Shown: positions 42,963 to 54,935, counted from the stretch's first letter. The stretch: 64,000 nt of DNA from Campanula takesimana (GCA_026119855.1 JAOWBW010000044.1:2294001-2358000); one strand, 5' to 3'. The notes: generated by a model from the sequence alone, not told the origin. Program-made: numbers and translations.

Positions 42963-44415
42963 GGTCCTTTGTCCCCTGTCTAGATTGGCCTTGGATGGGA
43001 TGAGTTATCTCCCTCGAGTGAGCATTTGGGTTATGACTTTGTGTCATATTTCCCCCGTTGGTACTTGGGTTCTTATGGTTATGGTTTGGTTTTCGGGATC
43101 CCGGCTTCAGCTATTTATGCTGCTCAGATGGTTTTCTTAGTTGGTTTTCTTAAATGATATTCCCAGACGGTTATGTTCTTTCGGTAAACCTTGGCTAAGT
43201 ATCGACGGTTATGTTCTTTCGGTAAACCTTGACTAAGTATCCTTATGAGTGTTACATCGTTGTATGTTTGGTATTATGAGTTGGCTTTGCCTCTCATGCT
43301 ATGTAACGCCCATCTTTATTCTCGTTAAACATTTGACTTATTTGTTAAATTTTTGACTTGCTTGTTAAATTCTTGACTAGCATATTTATATGCTATTTTA
43401 TTTGAGTTAATTATTTAACTACTTTAGAAAATTAAGGTGGTTAAATGTCAAAGTTGAAAGTTTAGGGATCTTTTTGTCAAAGTTAGAACTTGAGGGGCCT
43501 AGTTGCAATTCTTTGAAAGTGGCAAGTATATCTTGTTGCTTTCTCCTCAGAGAAAGCAAATTTTAAGTTTTCTTCTCGTACTCTCCTTCTGTTCTAAAGC
43601 CAAGGTTAGGATTCTTCCTATTCTCGACTCCTCGAGCTCAATTAACTCTCTGTTCGTGATTCCGGTCCCGGATAAATATTCGTGGCGTTGAATAGAGCGT
43701 TCCAGACCGATCAGAAATTTATTTGGGTCAACTTGATTTTTGACTAGGTAAGTTATTGACTCCCCCTTACTTGTAATAACATGCATATATGTTATTCCCG
43801 CTACTTGTTTTTGTTAATATTGTGTTTTGAGCAATTTTTGTGATACTTGTAAATTTGGGACGAAGGGAGTATTCGCATGAAAACAAGATTGAAATAGACT
43901 TGCAAATGCAAAAGTACCTGGGAATGAAAAGTATTGAAAAATTATACTCCTATTCGTGAGACGGTAAAATAGTAACTTGATTTAAATATTATTAGAAAAA
44001 TTGTACCATTATTTGCGGTACGGGGAAATGAATGGAAGTATCTCTAAATGGGTATATTAGTATAATATAAAATTGTACTTATACTTTTGGGGACGGTGAA
44101 ATATTAAATTGGAATAAAAGGAAATTGTCCTATTATTTATGGGACAGAAAAAGAAATGAATTGAGCCTGAAATAATGTTTTGGGTATTGCCTAAGAGTTA
44201 ATAAAAGTTACTCCTACGCTTGGGACGGAAAATTATTTAACCTGGGAAAGAATTCGGATTTTGGCCCTTGGGCGACCGCCCATCTATCTAAAGTATTTTG
44301 TTCTTGGAAAACCTGATTTTGGACGACCGCCCACACCATTTTGTGCGGCCGCCCATAAGTCCTGAAAAATTGTAAAACTTGTTTAATGATTGTATAAGTT
44401 GGAAATAACCCTTGT

Positions 44416-45500
44416 TAAGGCATATAGCCTTAGGATAAGATGTCCTAGTAAGTATTGTGATACCTTAGGGGTATCAGAAGTGAGTCTTGAACATGAATAC
44501 TCATTTAATTAAAATGAGAACTTAGTCTTGTACATGGACACTTATAGAACTCAAATGAGAACTTAAGTATAAGAGTAACAACTCTTTTATATGTCTTGAA
44601 AGTGCTATGAACAAGCACTTATGTGTTATGCTTGTCTTGAAGCCAATGATTGTGCACCTTAGGGGCATTAAAACAATGACTTGAGATTGAATATCCTATG
44701 TAGGGGATTAAGAACTCGTAAGTATGAGTTGTCTAGCTCATTTACTTAAATTGAACTCGAATTATTCTTGGTCTAGGTTTAGGGTACTACCCTAGATGGC
44801 CTAGATGAGTGTTGTAGAACACTCTAGTACTGGAAAATAGTCCCTTTGTGAACAAATGAAATGTGGACTTGAATCATAATTAAATGATGACTTGAATATA
44901 AGAGTAATAACTCTTTTATGTGTCTTGAAGTCAATGTTTGTGTACCTTAGGGACACCAACTAATGTCTAGAGCTTGAATATCCTAAGAAAAGGATTTGGA
45001 AAATAATTCGTGAAAGATGTATAATTCATCTTCCTAGCTTGAACTTGAAGTATAAGATAATTAACTCTTGTACATGTTTAATCATCCAAAGAAATGGATT
45101 GAGAACTTGGATATAAGATGATAAGATCTTGTATATGTATTGAATGTCCTGAATGTCTTGAATGTCTTAAGATAAGACAGTAACTTGAAGTATAAGACAA
45201 TAAAATCTCGTACATGACTTGAACATCCAAATAATTGGATTAAGACTTGAATATAAGATTATAAAATCTTGTACGTGCCTTGACACCAATATAGGTGTAT
45301 GGTAATAAACTGGAAAGAGTCTTGATGTGTATATGCAAATCTTGCATATATTTACTTGATAGAATGTGGCTTCTTGATTGATTGGTACATGGTATGAATA
45401 ACCAAAGAATTGGGTTATGGAACTAGATAGAGAATGATTAACTCTTCTGCATACTTGAACTTGATACGTGTATATTGGAAGTGCTATAAATAAGCACTAA
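44416..45500 (+). repeat. Array of about 18 short hairpins with differing stems
   Basis: Examples (stem/loop length/stem): TAAGG-7-CCTTA 44416; TAGGA-7-TCCTA 44431; GATACC-5-GGTATC 44459; AGTGCT-7-AGCACT 44601; AACTC-8-GAGTT 44713; AAGAGT-4-ACTCTT 44900; ATCCT-6-AGGAT 44980; AAGATG-7-CATCTT 45014; ATCCA-6-TGGAT 45084; ATCCAA-4-TTGGAT 45225; AAGAT-6-ATCTT 45255; ACACC-6-GGTGT 45283; ATATGCAA-3-TTGCATAT 45331; AGTGCT-7-AGCACT 45480. Many are preceded by CTTGAA. No protein coding. Confidence 0.85.
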
Positions 45501-46005
45501 AGTGTAAGTGATTTAGTTTAATCATGTATATACTTAATGAAGTATATAAAGAATGAAGAAGATATCTTGTCTTGAAAAGGTTCCTAAAGAAAATAGGGAC
45601 TAGTGTAATATGAAGATAATTCATATAATCATGAATATTACGATTTAAGTAATAAGAATAACTACAGGACACAATATGTGTTAGAAAATGTATTCGATTA
45701 CTAGCGATACATATATGTGAAGTATGACTGTGTCTAGGTACAATGTGACCTATTCTACTACGTGTTTAGAGTCTAAGGTATTGGGCTCTATTTGATAGTA
45801 AGGGTATAGTGATAGACACTTTAATGTGTTAAACGTGATATGAATATGTACGTGCAAACTTGGCATGTGACAAAATGATATACCCTACTACTTGACTGAA
45901 GTCTGTTATAAATGGACTCTTAGTTGGATTGATCGTGTTACATGGACACTTATGTGCCATAGTTAAACTTGATTGGTATTCGCAATAATTGAGTACGTGT
46001 ACTTA

Positions 46006-46157
46006 TATTCTCGTGAGCACATGATACATAATTACATGGTGCATATTCTCGTGAGCACATGATACATAGTTACATGGTGCATATTCTCGTGAGCACATGA
46101 TACATAATTACATGGTGCATATTCTCGTGAGCACATGATACATGATTACATGGTGCA
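46006..46157 (+). repeat. 38-bp tandem repeat, 4 copies
   Basis: Units of TATTCTCGTGAGCACATGAT plus ACATAATTACATGGTGCA at 38-bp spacing (46006, 46044, ...), with one or two substitutions. Inside the solo LTR. Confidence 0.92.
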
Positions 46158-46410
46158 TAAAGAGTAGTCCACTAATAAGGGACTGAGTTCTGTTCTGTAG
46201 TTCAAGTAAATATCTACTTGTGCATTCTTGGTGAGTCCAGCTGGTTCTCCTTGCTTGTTCGAAAATATATAGGTTCACGCTTGTCGCGAGAGCTGGGGTT
46301 TAAGTGACAATCGGGTCCCTATGTATTTCCGCCCGACCCCTTACTACCGGCCATAGTAAGGGCATAGCTTCCTTGGTTGGAGCAATAAGCCTGACCTAAG
46401 TGAATGCTAA

Positions 46411-46556
46411 CTCCCGTCCCGAACACCATGTGGATCTTGTTATTGTGGATGACACTGAATACCAGGTCTTCTTATATACTGTTCTCCCGTCCCGAACACC
46501 ACGTGGATCTTGTTATTGTGGATGACACTGGTTACCAGGTCTTCTTATATACTGCA
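46411..46556 (+). repeat. 73-bp tandem duplication
   Basis: CTCCCGTCCCGAACACCA.. begins at 46411 and 46484 and each copy runs to TTATATACTG. The solo LTR at 60178 has only one, more diverged, copy. Confidence 0.85.
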
Positions 46557-47831
46557 CAGCAGTCTCTTGTTCCTGTTCTTGGTTGTCCTCAGCTAGAAAA
46601 GCATCGACAACAAATGGTATTATTGGGAGGAATAAGGAAGGATTCAGGTACAATGCGTGATAGGCCTATGTGCATCTTGGTGAGTTGGTTTAGCCTCTTA
46701 CTCTACTTGACTACTTGTTACCTGAACCTTTCTTGAGCTTGATTACTTGTTGAGTGGGCTTAGCCTCTCCTATACTTGTTACTTGATGATACTTGATATA
46801 TGTTTAGTTGAGTATCTACTTGTATTGCATGATAACATGACATATAGTTGCATGTTAATAGCTTACTGAGATTTATCTCACCCTTTATTTGTTTAATTGT
46901 TTCCCCCCCCCCCAGGAAAGCAGGGGATAGTACACAGTGAGGCTCGACTTAGCTGGGAACTTACTCAGCAGGATATTGTTGTTCGAAGTAGTGTCCTTTT
47001 ATATTTTGGTAAGGACGATCTTGTATGAGTTAGTAAACTCTGGGCTTGTATTGGGGTAGTATTTGTTGTCCCTAGACAGTTCTTGTTTCTAGCTTATTTG
47101 CTAGGCATGTCTTTCGCTGTATGTAACCATTTTGGTTTTAATTTTCTTGGTCTAGAACTCATGTGAGCTATCTTAGCTCCCTACTCTTGAGTATATATAT
47201 CATGTCAGTTTTGTTTTTAACAGGTATTATTCCTGTTTCCCGTTAGTTTCTTGTTTCTTGTTAGTTACGCGCACCAGGTTCGAGGTTCTATTAGGGAATC
47301 CCGGGACTTGGGGCGTGTCATGCTATGTGCTATGTGATGCTTATGATATTGTTCGTTATACTTATCATTATAGCATGAAACGTAGTTAAATTTTAGTAGC
47401 TTACTGAGATTCATTCTCACTCCTTATTTGTTTTCTGTTTTAGATAAAGGCGAGTCCAGGGGATAGGACACTTTGGCACGGGAGGACGTTACAGTGGTAA
47501 GATTTAGGATTTTTTTTGTAAAGGCTACATTACATAGATGTAATACCTTTTGGGTAGAGTTTCCGTGACTTCATCATTTTGTAACACCATTATTTTGGAT
47601 AATGTTGGTGTATGTACATTTGTATAAAAGTTTGTAAGCCTTCGGGCTAAGTACTTTCGTTTGTGAAAGAGTTTGTTTGAAAGTTAAATGAAGTCTTTGA
47701 AGTTCGAGTGTGGATTTTGTTAAATTTTATGAAAGTACATTTCGAAAAATTTTCAAAAAGTGTTTTATAACGTCTTCCAATCGTGTCCCGAGCGTGGGGC
47801 CAAGTAGGACCACGGGTCTGGGGCGCGACAG

Positions 47832-47845
47832 TTGGTATCAGAGCT
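47832..47845 (+). promoter_or_regulatory. Primer-binding site of the defective gypsy element
   Basis: TTGGTATCAGAGCT right after the LTR end GCGCGACA; initiator tRNA-Met type. Confidence 0.85.
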
Positions 47846-47900
47846 AGGTTGTAGATGGTCTAGAATGACTATGTGACCTAGGAGGGTAGTTGTGTAGAGA

Positions 47901-48626
47901 ATGAGTAACGTTGAGGGTTTTATGCAGGTACTTATTGAAATGGATGGGACAGAAGGAGATCAGTCTGGGCCTTCAAGGCAGGGTAATGTTAGAGAAGAGG
48001 TTCGAATGATGTTCCAAGGTATGTTTGAAACTACAATGAAAGCAATTAACGACATAGTTGAGCGTAAAAGCAAGGTTGAAACTTCAGATGTGACAAGACA
48101 AGGAGGACAGCCAAAACCACAACATCAGTATGGCGATAATAGAGGATCTCAGGGTACATCTTCGCAACTTAGAGGATCTTCTCAAGGACCACAGAAAATC
48201 AGAAGTCAAGTTAAACGAGTATGTAGTTATTGTTGGAGGGAAGGACACTTAGAGGAGAAATGTTGGAAGAAGCAAGGTAAATGTATGAGATGTGGTCAGT
48301 TGGGTTATTTTCAGAAGGATTGTCCAAGAATGAAGAATAAGGCATTGGGAAGTGTTGTCAGGTCTTCTCAGGGCCAGAAGAGGGATTCTTCAGGGAAGCT
48401 TAAGGTGCAGGATCGTGATATTGTCATCAATCAACAACATATCTCCGATTCTGCTAATGTGATTGGAGGTATGATTTCTGTGTCTAGTTTGAGAGCACGA
48501 GCACTTATAGACCCTGGTTCTTCGCATTCTTATGTGTCTGTGCATTTTGCTTCTCGTTTGCATTTGTCTTCTGGGTCTCTACCTTATGTGTTAGAGGTGT
48601 CTATACTAAGGGGGAGTGTTTGGTGA
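47901..48626 (+). CDS. Truncated gypsy gag with two zinc knuckles and start of protease
   Basis: 241 codons. Knuckle 1 is CSYCWREGHLEEKC; knuckle 2 is CMRCGQLGYFQKDC with the histidine replaced by tyrosine. It ends in RALIDPGSSHSYVS, the protease start, with D-P-G where D-S-G or D-T-G is expected. Only about 110 residues precede the knuckles, so most of the capsid domain found in working gypsy gags is missing. The frame ends at 48626 in a changed frame. Probably no functional product. Confidence 0.75.
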   Translation: MSNVEGFMQVLIEMDGTEGDQSGPSRQGNVREEVRMMFQGMFETTMKAINDIVERKSKVETSDVTRQGGQPKPQHQYGDNRGSQGTSSQLRGSSQGPQKIRSQVKRVCSYCWREGHLEEKCWKKQGKCMRCGQLGYFQKDCPRMKNKALGSVVRSSQGQKRDSSGKLKVQDRDIVINQQHISDSANVIGGMISVSSLRARALIDPGSSHSYVSVHFASRLHLSSGSLPYVLEVSILRGSVW

Positions 48627-50389
48627 TTGATAGAGTGTTGCGCACTTGTGATGTGCAAATTTATGAGCATGTTTTACTTGCTGGTTTAGTTATTTTGTCA
48701 TAGCAAGATTTTGATATTATTGTGGTGGAGTTTTATATGTTGGTGTGCTTTAATTAAGCATGGTAGATATATGTGTTAGGAATTCATGTTATTTATGCAT
48801 TAAAGTCTGAAAATTGTTATCAGAAGGTTGTGCCGGGTATTTAGTTTACGTGGTTGGTAGTGGAACGTCTACATCTAAATTGGAGGATTGATCCTTTCTT
48901 TGTGAGATCTCAGATATATTCTTTATTGAGTAGTACATGGTACTTGAGGAGAAAATTGGGTTATATTGAGTTATTACAGTACAATGCTACAGTGCTAATA
49001 TCTAGTTTAATATACCTATAACATCGGTTGAGTTAGAGGAGTAGAAGATTTAGCTTGAGATATTTCTTGACAAGGGATTCATTACGTTTAGTATATCTTC
49101 GTGGGATGCATCAGTATTGTTTATTATGAAAATGTATGGTACTTTGCGATTGTATATTGAATACTAAGAGCTCAACCAGATGACTATAGCGAATCATTAC
49201 TTGTTATCTTATATGGGTGATATATTTTATCAACTTCAGAGATCAGTGGTTTATTCAGTGTTTGACTTGAAGTGATTATTATCAGTTGAAAATTTGAGAT
49301 GGGTATATTTCAAAGACGGCTTTTCATACCAGGTATGGGCATCATAAATTTGTGGTTATATTGTTTGAATTAATAATTGCTCCAGTGGTATTGTTGGATA
49401 TTCTGAATTATATCTGTAATCATAATTGGATTGCTTGAGAGAAGCAACGGGTTGTGAAATCAAGGTATTATGTCTTCTTATTAGCGGATATATTATTTTG
49501 AGGAAGTTTCAATACAGGCATAGATATTGGTCGTTTAATTACGAAAGCAACAGTATGTACGTGGCTTGTTGGGATTGGCATGATATTGTTAGAGATTTAT
49601 TGGTGAATTTCTAAGGTAGCTACACTGTTAACTAATTGACACAGAAAGATATACTTCCTCGATGGATTGATAAGTGGTAATGAGTTTTGATTATTGAAAC
49701 AAGGGTTAATAACAATTTCAGCATTTATATTGCTTAGTGGATTTGATTAGTATTACAATTGTCAAGAGGATATGATCAGTGTTACTATTTTCTAATGGAT
49801 ATGTCGAGTTTTACCATTATAGTGGATCTAATCAACTCATTGTTCATGGTGATGCCTCGAAGAGTGATTGAGATGTTTATCCATTGAGAATTGTATGGCA
49901 GTTAGGTATGCTTCGAGAAGATTGATTCCTTATGAACAAAGTTATCCTCACTGTAACTTGAAGTTGATTGCGATTATGCATTCATTGCATTAGTAAATGA
50001 TTTTTGTAGAGCCATATTTGAAGTGTCTACCGACCATAAGAGTTGAAGTAATCGTTTTCTTCAGGAGAGCTATACTTGAGACAATGCAAGTAGAGTATTA
50101 TGTTATATCATTCAGGAAAGACAAATATATTATAGGATTCCTTGACTTATAATTCATGTTTGATAACACTAAATGGGGGAAGGTTAGAGGAATTGACATC
50201 TTGGAGTCCTTATGAGTCGAGACATGTGATGATTTTGCGATTGTGAAAGCTTTAAGTTTCTACTCTATTGAATGATTCTAACTATAGAAAATTACTAGTG
50301 GAATGAACGATGATAGATAACACGATTTTGTTCGTTGCTAGTGATGGAACTTTAACTTTTGTAGCAGAGTATATAGTCGACACTTAGTG
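48627..50389 (+). pseudogene. Decayed gypsy reverse transcriptase/RNase H
   Basis: Around 49055-49240 the translation reads LDKGFITFSISSWDASVLFI, then GTLRLYIEY, which matches the gypsy RT start (..KGFIRPS.SPWGAPVLFVKKKDG.LR.CIDYR) with many changes and stops. At 49735-49850 it carries the ~36-bp minisatellite shared with 14190-14350. No frame longer than about 60 codons survives. Confidence 0.75.
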
Positions 50390-50394
50390 GAACC

Positions 50395-51888
50395 TGTTGG
50401 TAGTGGTGCCCTAGGCACGTTTAATAAACGTTGTAATTGTTATCATTTATTTCATATCAATAAAGAGATGTTTTGATTATTATTGTTGTTCATGTTTACT
50501 TATAATAATCCCCGTCCCTAGTACTTGTTAAGCACTAGTATAAAGGCTAAATGATCATGGGATGATCATGTTAGATTTATGGGTACTTGTTTGGAACAAG
50601 GTACTGGACATGACCCGCTGTATGAGATTTATGTCATGGTCTATGTCATACATATATCTCATATTAGTTATGTCATTTGAATCCTTAGACATGAAGTTAT
50701 TATAGTCTTCCACTTGATGAACATTATGTTTGACATATTCAAACGCTACTTTTAACAGAGTAGTTATAAAGGGTATGATTGGCATAATCGGATTCACGTA
50801 GGGAAGAATAATAAGCTAAATGGATTTGTCCCTCTTCGGAGAGATATCAAGCTTGGGCCTCTCGTAGGAATGATGTTGATGAAATGTTCGGCCGGACTCA
50901 AATGAATTGATTGGATCAATGTCATTTGGATTATCAACGTATTCGGAATCGAGAAAGTATTGAACAAAACAAGTTGACTCTTTGACCATGACTTGTGTTC
51001 AAAGATATCGTAGACAAAAGGATTATGACATATTCTAAAGGAATGCGAACTTGTATCTAGTTATACTATTTGGGTAGGTATGACGGTTTGCTAGAACCTA
51101 ATCATATCTTATGGGATCATGTTTGAGCTCATTGCCAACTTAGTATAATCCTAGAGGGTCACACACAATAGAACGAATCTTTAAAAGGACTATATTGGAA
51201 TTTTTGGAAATTCTGGACATTTCAGTAAAGTGGGCGACCGCACAGTTTGTACTGGGCGGCCGCACACTTAGCTCAGAAATGTACCAGTTTTGTTTCAGAA
51301 TGTTGTGCGACCGCACAGATGGTTTTGGGCGGCCGCACAGTGCTGTCGGGTGGCAGATTCCTAATTTGATTAGGAAACGAATTTTGGACGGATTTTGACA
51401 CAAGTTTCCTATTTGGAATAGGTCATACTTGTGTATAAAAGACCAAATTCGGCCAGCACTCAAGGCCAATGATTTTGTGAGTCTCAAAGAGTTTGAGAGA
51501 GGGTTTATTTTGTTCCAAGACATTCTTGGTTGAGGAACAAAATAATACACAAAATAAATTCCATATAGTTCTTTTGATTGTGAAAAGGTGTTTCACAATT
51601 TGGTCTAGCAACCAAGATCAAAGAAGCTCCTTTGATATTTGTTCGAAGTGTGGATACCGCTAGAGGGTGAAAATCATCATCTTCAAAGTTCGTGTTCAAA
51701 GCTTTGTGATCGTGATCAAGTCTTCAAACCTCCACCAAAGAGCAAGAGAATTTGATAGCCATCAAGGGTTAGTTTATTCCTTTATTCTTATGTTGTATTT
51801 GATTTAATCGTATGAACGGATCCATGGCTTTGGGTTTCAAAATTTTAAATGCTAAATTCCGCTGCGCATGTTTGATCGAAACCCAACA
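50395..51888 (+). repeat. 5' LTR of the young copia element
   Basis: TGTTGGTAGTGG...AAACCCAACA. Palindromes GTGCCCTAGGCAC and CGTTTAATAAACG lie at its start. Four GC-rich inverted repeats at 51231-51339 lie about 100-200 bp upstream of a TATA box (GTGTATAAAAGACC, 51430-51443). Confidence 0.96.
51431..51443 (+). promoter_or_regulatory. TATA box of the young copia LTR
   Basis: TGTATAAAAGACC, a strong match; it is present in both LTRs. Confidence 0.65.
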
Positions 51889-51889
51889 G

Positions 51890-51901
51890 TGGTATCAGAG
51901 C
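51890..51901 (+). promoter_or_regulatory. Primer-binding site of the young copia element
   Basis: TGGTATCAGAGC, one base after the LTR; initiator tRNA-Met. Confidence 0.9.
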
Positions 51902-52194
51902 CCCCGTTCATGTTGATTAATTCAATACTTAGATCATGTTATGTGTATATAAATTGTTTATGTGCCTTGCATGATTTGAATATTGGAATATATGTTGTTT
52001 ATGTGTTTTGTGATTTTATGTGGTTTATTGTTTTGCAACTTTAATCGCACGATTCAATCGCAATAAATAAATTATGGTGGATTCAGAATTGTTGATTATT
52101 AATTTTTGATTGGATCAAAGTTTTAATAATCAGGGAAAAACGATTTTGAGACAAAATTTTCGAACTTTGAAAATTCTGCACATTCTGATGGTAC

Positions 52195-52270
52195 TGGGCG
52201 ACCGCACAAAACACTTTGGGCGGCCGCACAGTTTTGGGCGACCGCACAAGGGTTTTTGGGCGGCCGCACA
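52195..52270 (+). repeat. Four GC-rich inverted repeats in the copia leader
   Basis: TGGGCGACCGCACA and TGGGCGGCCGCACA alternate at 52195, 52217, 52235 and 52257. The same two forms occur in the LTR at 51231-51339. They lie about 300 bp after the PBS and well before gag. Confidence 0.95.
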
Positions 52271-53010
52271 ATTTGATCAGAAGGTCTGATTTTGGTTGAA
52301 AAACCAGAATCTGGAATTTTTCGAAAGATTCAACAAAACCAGTAACAGAACCAGTCCAGACTTGCTGATCTGGAATGGGTTTTGGGTAGTTGGTTTGTGT
52401 GTGGATTTTGGGGTTTGATTTTCCTATTTGTTTTAGTCTTGTGATTCCTAGATTGGTTCAAGTTTTGGATGGCTAATCTGCGTTCATCGAGATTGTGTTT
52501 CCCAAAATTGATCGCAATCAAAGTTTCAAAGATAAAACGAAGTTAGAATTATGAAGAGTTCATAATTGCTAAAATTGAGAAACAAAGTTCTTGATTCAAA
52601 GTTTGGAGATCCATGTGGAATTGTGAATGCAATTGGCCTACGTTCATCGAGACCATCTATTGCTTAGTTTCGGCCACATGGACTACTTTCTTGGTTTCTT
52701 GAATTAGTGCGGGATTGTGGTTGCCTAATGGCTTAGTTCGACCGCACTTCTTGTTGTCTTGATTTGGAGATAATAACCAAAGTTGAAATAGTCTCATCCT
52801 CATAATTATAGAGAAACTAATGACACATAAATACCATGCTTAAATTAATGGAGATTAATTTAGTGGCTAAACTTGATGTATAACATGTTTATATTATGTG
52901 CTCATAAATGTGTTATATGCTATATGTGATGAACCTTCAAAGAAAGTTTTAAGTCCTTTTGCCATGCCATGATTAAAACACTTGTTTATACATGAGTAAT
53001 TTTATGTGGG

Positions 53011-53269
53011 CTCGCCAAAGCGAGGTGCATTGATTTTATTCATGTTTGAGCAAGATGAGTGAATAAGAGTTTCCTATGCGTTTAAAATGGTTGGACTTAA
53101 TTAAGCGTCAAAACAGTTTTGGGCTTAAGGCAAAGATGAGATTTAACATGCTTTTTGAAATTGGATTTCTTAAAGAATCTCATGAAAAGAACTGAGAGTC
53201 ATATGAGATATGATTGACAAGAGTTGTCTACCTAATTGATTTAATTTTGAGCGGTGCGCCAAAGCGTAC
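53011..53269 (+). repeat. Two leader hairpins with a common CAAA loop
   Basis: CTCGC-CAAA-GCGAG at 53011-53024 and GTGCGC-CAAA-GCGTAC at 53254-53269 (one G-U pair). The rest of the leader (51902-53444) has no ORF that I believe. Confidence 0.85.
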
Positions 53270-53444
53270 TCAAAATTAGATCAAAGCGGGATCTCAACCC
53301 ATTTAAATTATACTATACATTGGATGTATAAAGAAGGTTGTATAATTTGGTGGAGTATTTTGTTTTTAAAATACATTTTTTTTTATCTCTTTAATGGAAA
53401 AACGGTACTTATTAAATTTTGGAAATTTTGCATATTTGTAGATA

Positions 53445-54935
53445 ATGACTAATAACACTCAATCAATGTCGTTGCGATCGATCCTTGAGAAGGATAAGCT
53501 CGAAGAGAATGGTACTAACTTTATGGATTGGATCCGAAGCATAAGAATCGTTCTTAGGCAAGAAGATAAGTTGTACATTCTCGATGGGCCTCTCCCCGCT
53601 GAACCACCGCCTACTGCCCCTAGGGTAGAAAGAGACAATTACAAGAAACATCGTAATGATTCTAGAGATGTAAGTTGTCTCATGCTTGCTGCTATGTGTT
53701 CAAAACTCCAACAAAGTTTGGAACATTTGGAAGCCTATGAGATAGGCGTGGAGTTGAGAACCATGTTTCAAGAGCAAGCTAGGCAAGAGAGGTACAAGAC
53801 CATTGTTGCATTCACTACTTGTAAAATGAATGAAGGGCAACAAGTGAGTCCTCACTTTCTTAAAATGAAAGGTTATGTGGAGCACCTTGAGAAACTTGGC
53901 TATCCAATCCCATTGGAGCTAGCCACGGATCTCATTCTTAATTCATTGCCTAAAAGTTATAATCAGTTTGTAATGAATTATAACATGCATGGAATGGATA
54001 AGAACCTCTCTGAGTTGCATGGGATGCTCAAAACTGCAGAGATGAAAATTGTGGAGAAAGGTTCTCCCGTGCTCCTGGTTCATGATGGGAAGAAGCCTGG
54101 TGCCAAAGGCAAGGGTAAGGCAAAAGTTGTCAAACCCAAGATAAGCAAGGCAAAGGTTGCCAAGGCTTCTGAGGCAAAACCCGATTCACAAAAGGATGCA
54201 ATCTGTTTCCATTGTCAAGAAATTGGTCATTGGAAACGTAATTGCAAGGCTTTCTTGGAAGAGCAAAAGAAGAAGAAGAGCAGCAAGGCTGCGTCGACTT
54301 CATGTATCTATATGATAGATATTCTCCTTTCTACCACTGATTCTTGGGTATTGGATACCGGATGTGGTTCTCACATTTGTCTAAATGTGCAGGGACTAAA
54401 GAATAGGAGACTGCTTAAAGAAGGTGAAGTAGATCTACGCGTGGGAAATGGAGCAAGAGTTGCTGCATTAGCCGTAGGGACTTATGAAGTCACTTTACCT
54501 TCCGGATTAATTCTTGTTTTGAACAATTGTTATTATGTTCCGGATTTAAGCAGAAATATTATTTCAATTTCTTGTTTGGATAATGAAGGTTTTAAGTTTC
54601 TTATTGAGAATAAGAAATTTTCTATTTATTTAAATGATGTGCTTTATGGTATTGCTAATTCATTTAATGGCCTTTATATCTTGGATGTCAAGAATGAAAA
54701 TAATGTCTATCATGTAAATAAGAAATCTAAACCTAATGATGTAAATCATACTTATTTGTGGCATTGCCGTCTTGGTCATATTAATGAGAAGCGTATCTCA
54801 AAACTCCATGGGGACGGACTTTTGGGTTCATGTGACTTAGAGTCATATGATACTTGTGAGTCGTGTCTTCTTGGAAAAATGACTAAGACACCTTTTACCA
54901 AGTTGGGTGAAAGGGCAAGCGACTTATTGGGTTGA
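53445..54935 (+). CDS. Copia gag-protease-pre-integrase frame (496 codons), open end
   Basis: Gag (residues 1-255), zinc knuckle CFHCQEIGHWKRNC (about 258-271), a Lys-rich run, protease WVLDTGCGSHIC (DTG near 305-307), and the gag-pre-integrase motif LWHCRLGHI with CESC. Start ATG 53445 follows GATA. The frame ends at the integrase entrance because of a single-base loss in a short run at about 54929-54934; the next frame begins there. Close relative of the decayed gag at 20.4-21.0 kb. Confidence 0.92.
   Translation: MTNNTQSMSLRSILEKDKLEENGTNFMDWIRSIRIVLRQEDKLYILDGPLPAEPPPTAPRVERDNYKKHRNDSRDVSCLMLAAMCSKLQQSLEHLEAYEIGVELRTMFQEQARQERYKTIVAFTTCKMNEGQQVSPHFLKMKGYVEHLEKLGYPIPLELATDLILNSLPKSYNQFVMNYNMHGMDKNLSELHGMLKTAEMKIVEKGSPVLLVHDGKKPGAKGKGKAKVVKPKISKAKVAKASEAKPDSQKDAICFHCQEIGHWKRNCKAFLEEQKKKKSSKAASTSCIYMIDILLSTTDSWVLDTGCGSHICLNVQGLKNRRLLKEGEVDLRVGNGARVAALAVGTYEVTLPSGLILVLNNCYYVPDLSRNIISISCLDNEGFKFLIENKKFSIYLNDVLYGIANSFNGLYILDVKNENNVYHVNKKSKPNDVNHTYLWHCRLGHINEKRISKLHGDGLLGSCDLESYDTCESCLLGKMTKTPFTKLGERASDLLG

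Larger units (their letters stand above)
43302..47320 (+). mobile_element. Solo gypsy LTR (4019 bp), TSD TGCTA
   Basis: TGCTA at 43297-43301 and 47321-47325. Starts TGTAACGCCCATC, ends GGGGCGTGTCA. Same family as 60178-62664 but about 1.5 kb longer, mainly because the hairpin-rich part at 44410-46170 is longer here. TTACTGAGAT..ATCTCA hairpin at 46867-46880, then a C-run and CAGGAAAG. Confidence 0.88.
41602..47830 (+). repeat. 5' LTR of the defective gypsy element, split by a solo LTR
   Basis: 41602-43301 and 47321-47830 together give about 2.2 kb. Start TGTAAGGACCCC, end GGGGCGCGACA. Contains four TGGGCGACCGCCCA units (42388-42496), two 60-nt nested hairpins (42825-42884, 42903-42962), and the TTACTGAGA hairpin at 47405-47419. 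Confidence 0.85.

Noticed and set aside
51140..51699. ORFs in both copia LTRs (repeated at 58157-58716)
   Set aside because: Identical in both LTRs because the LTRs are copies; no domain, and they cross the palindromes and TATA box.
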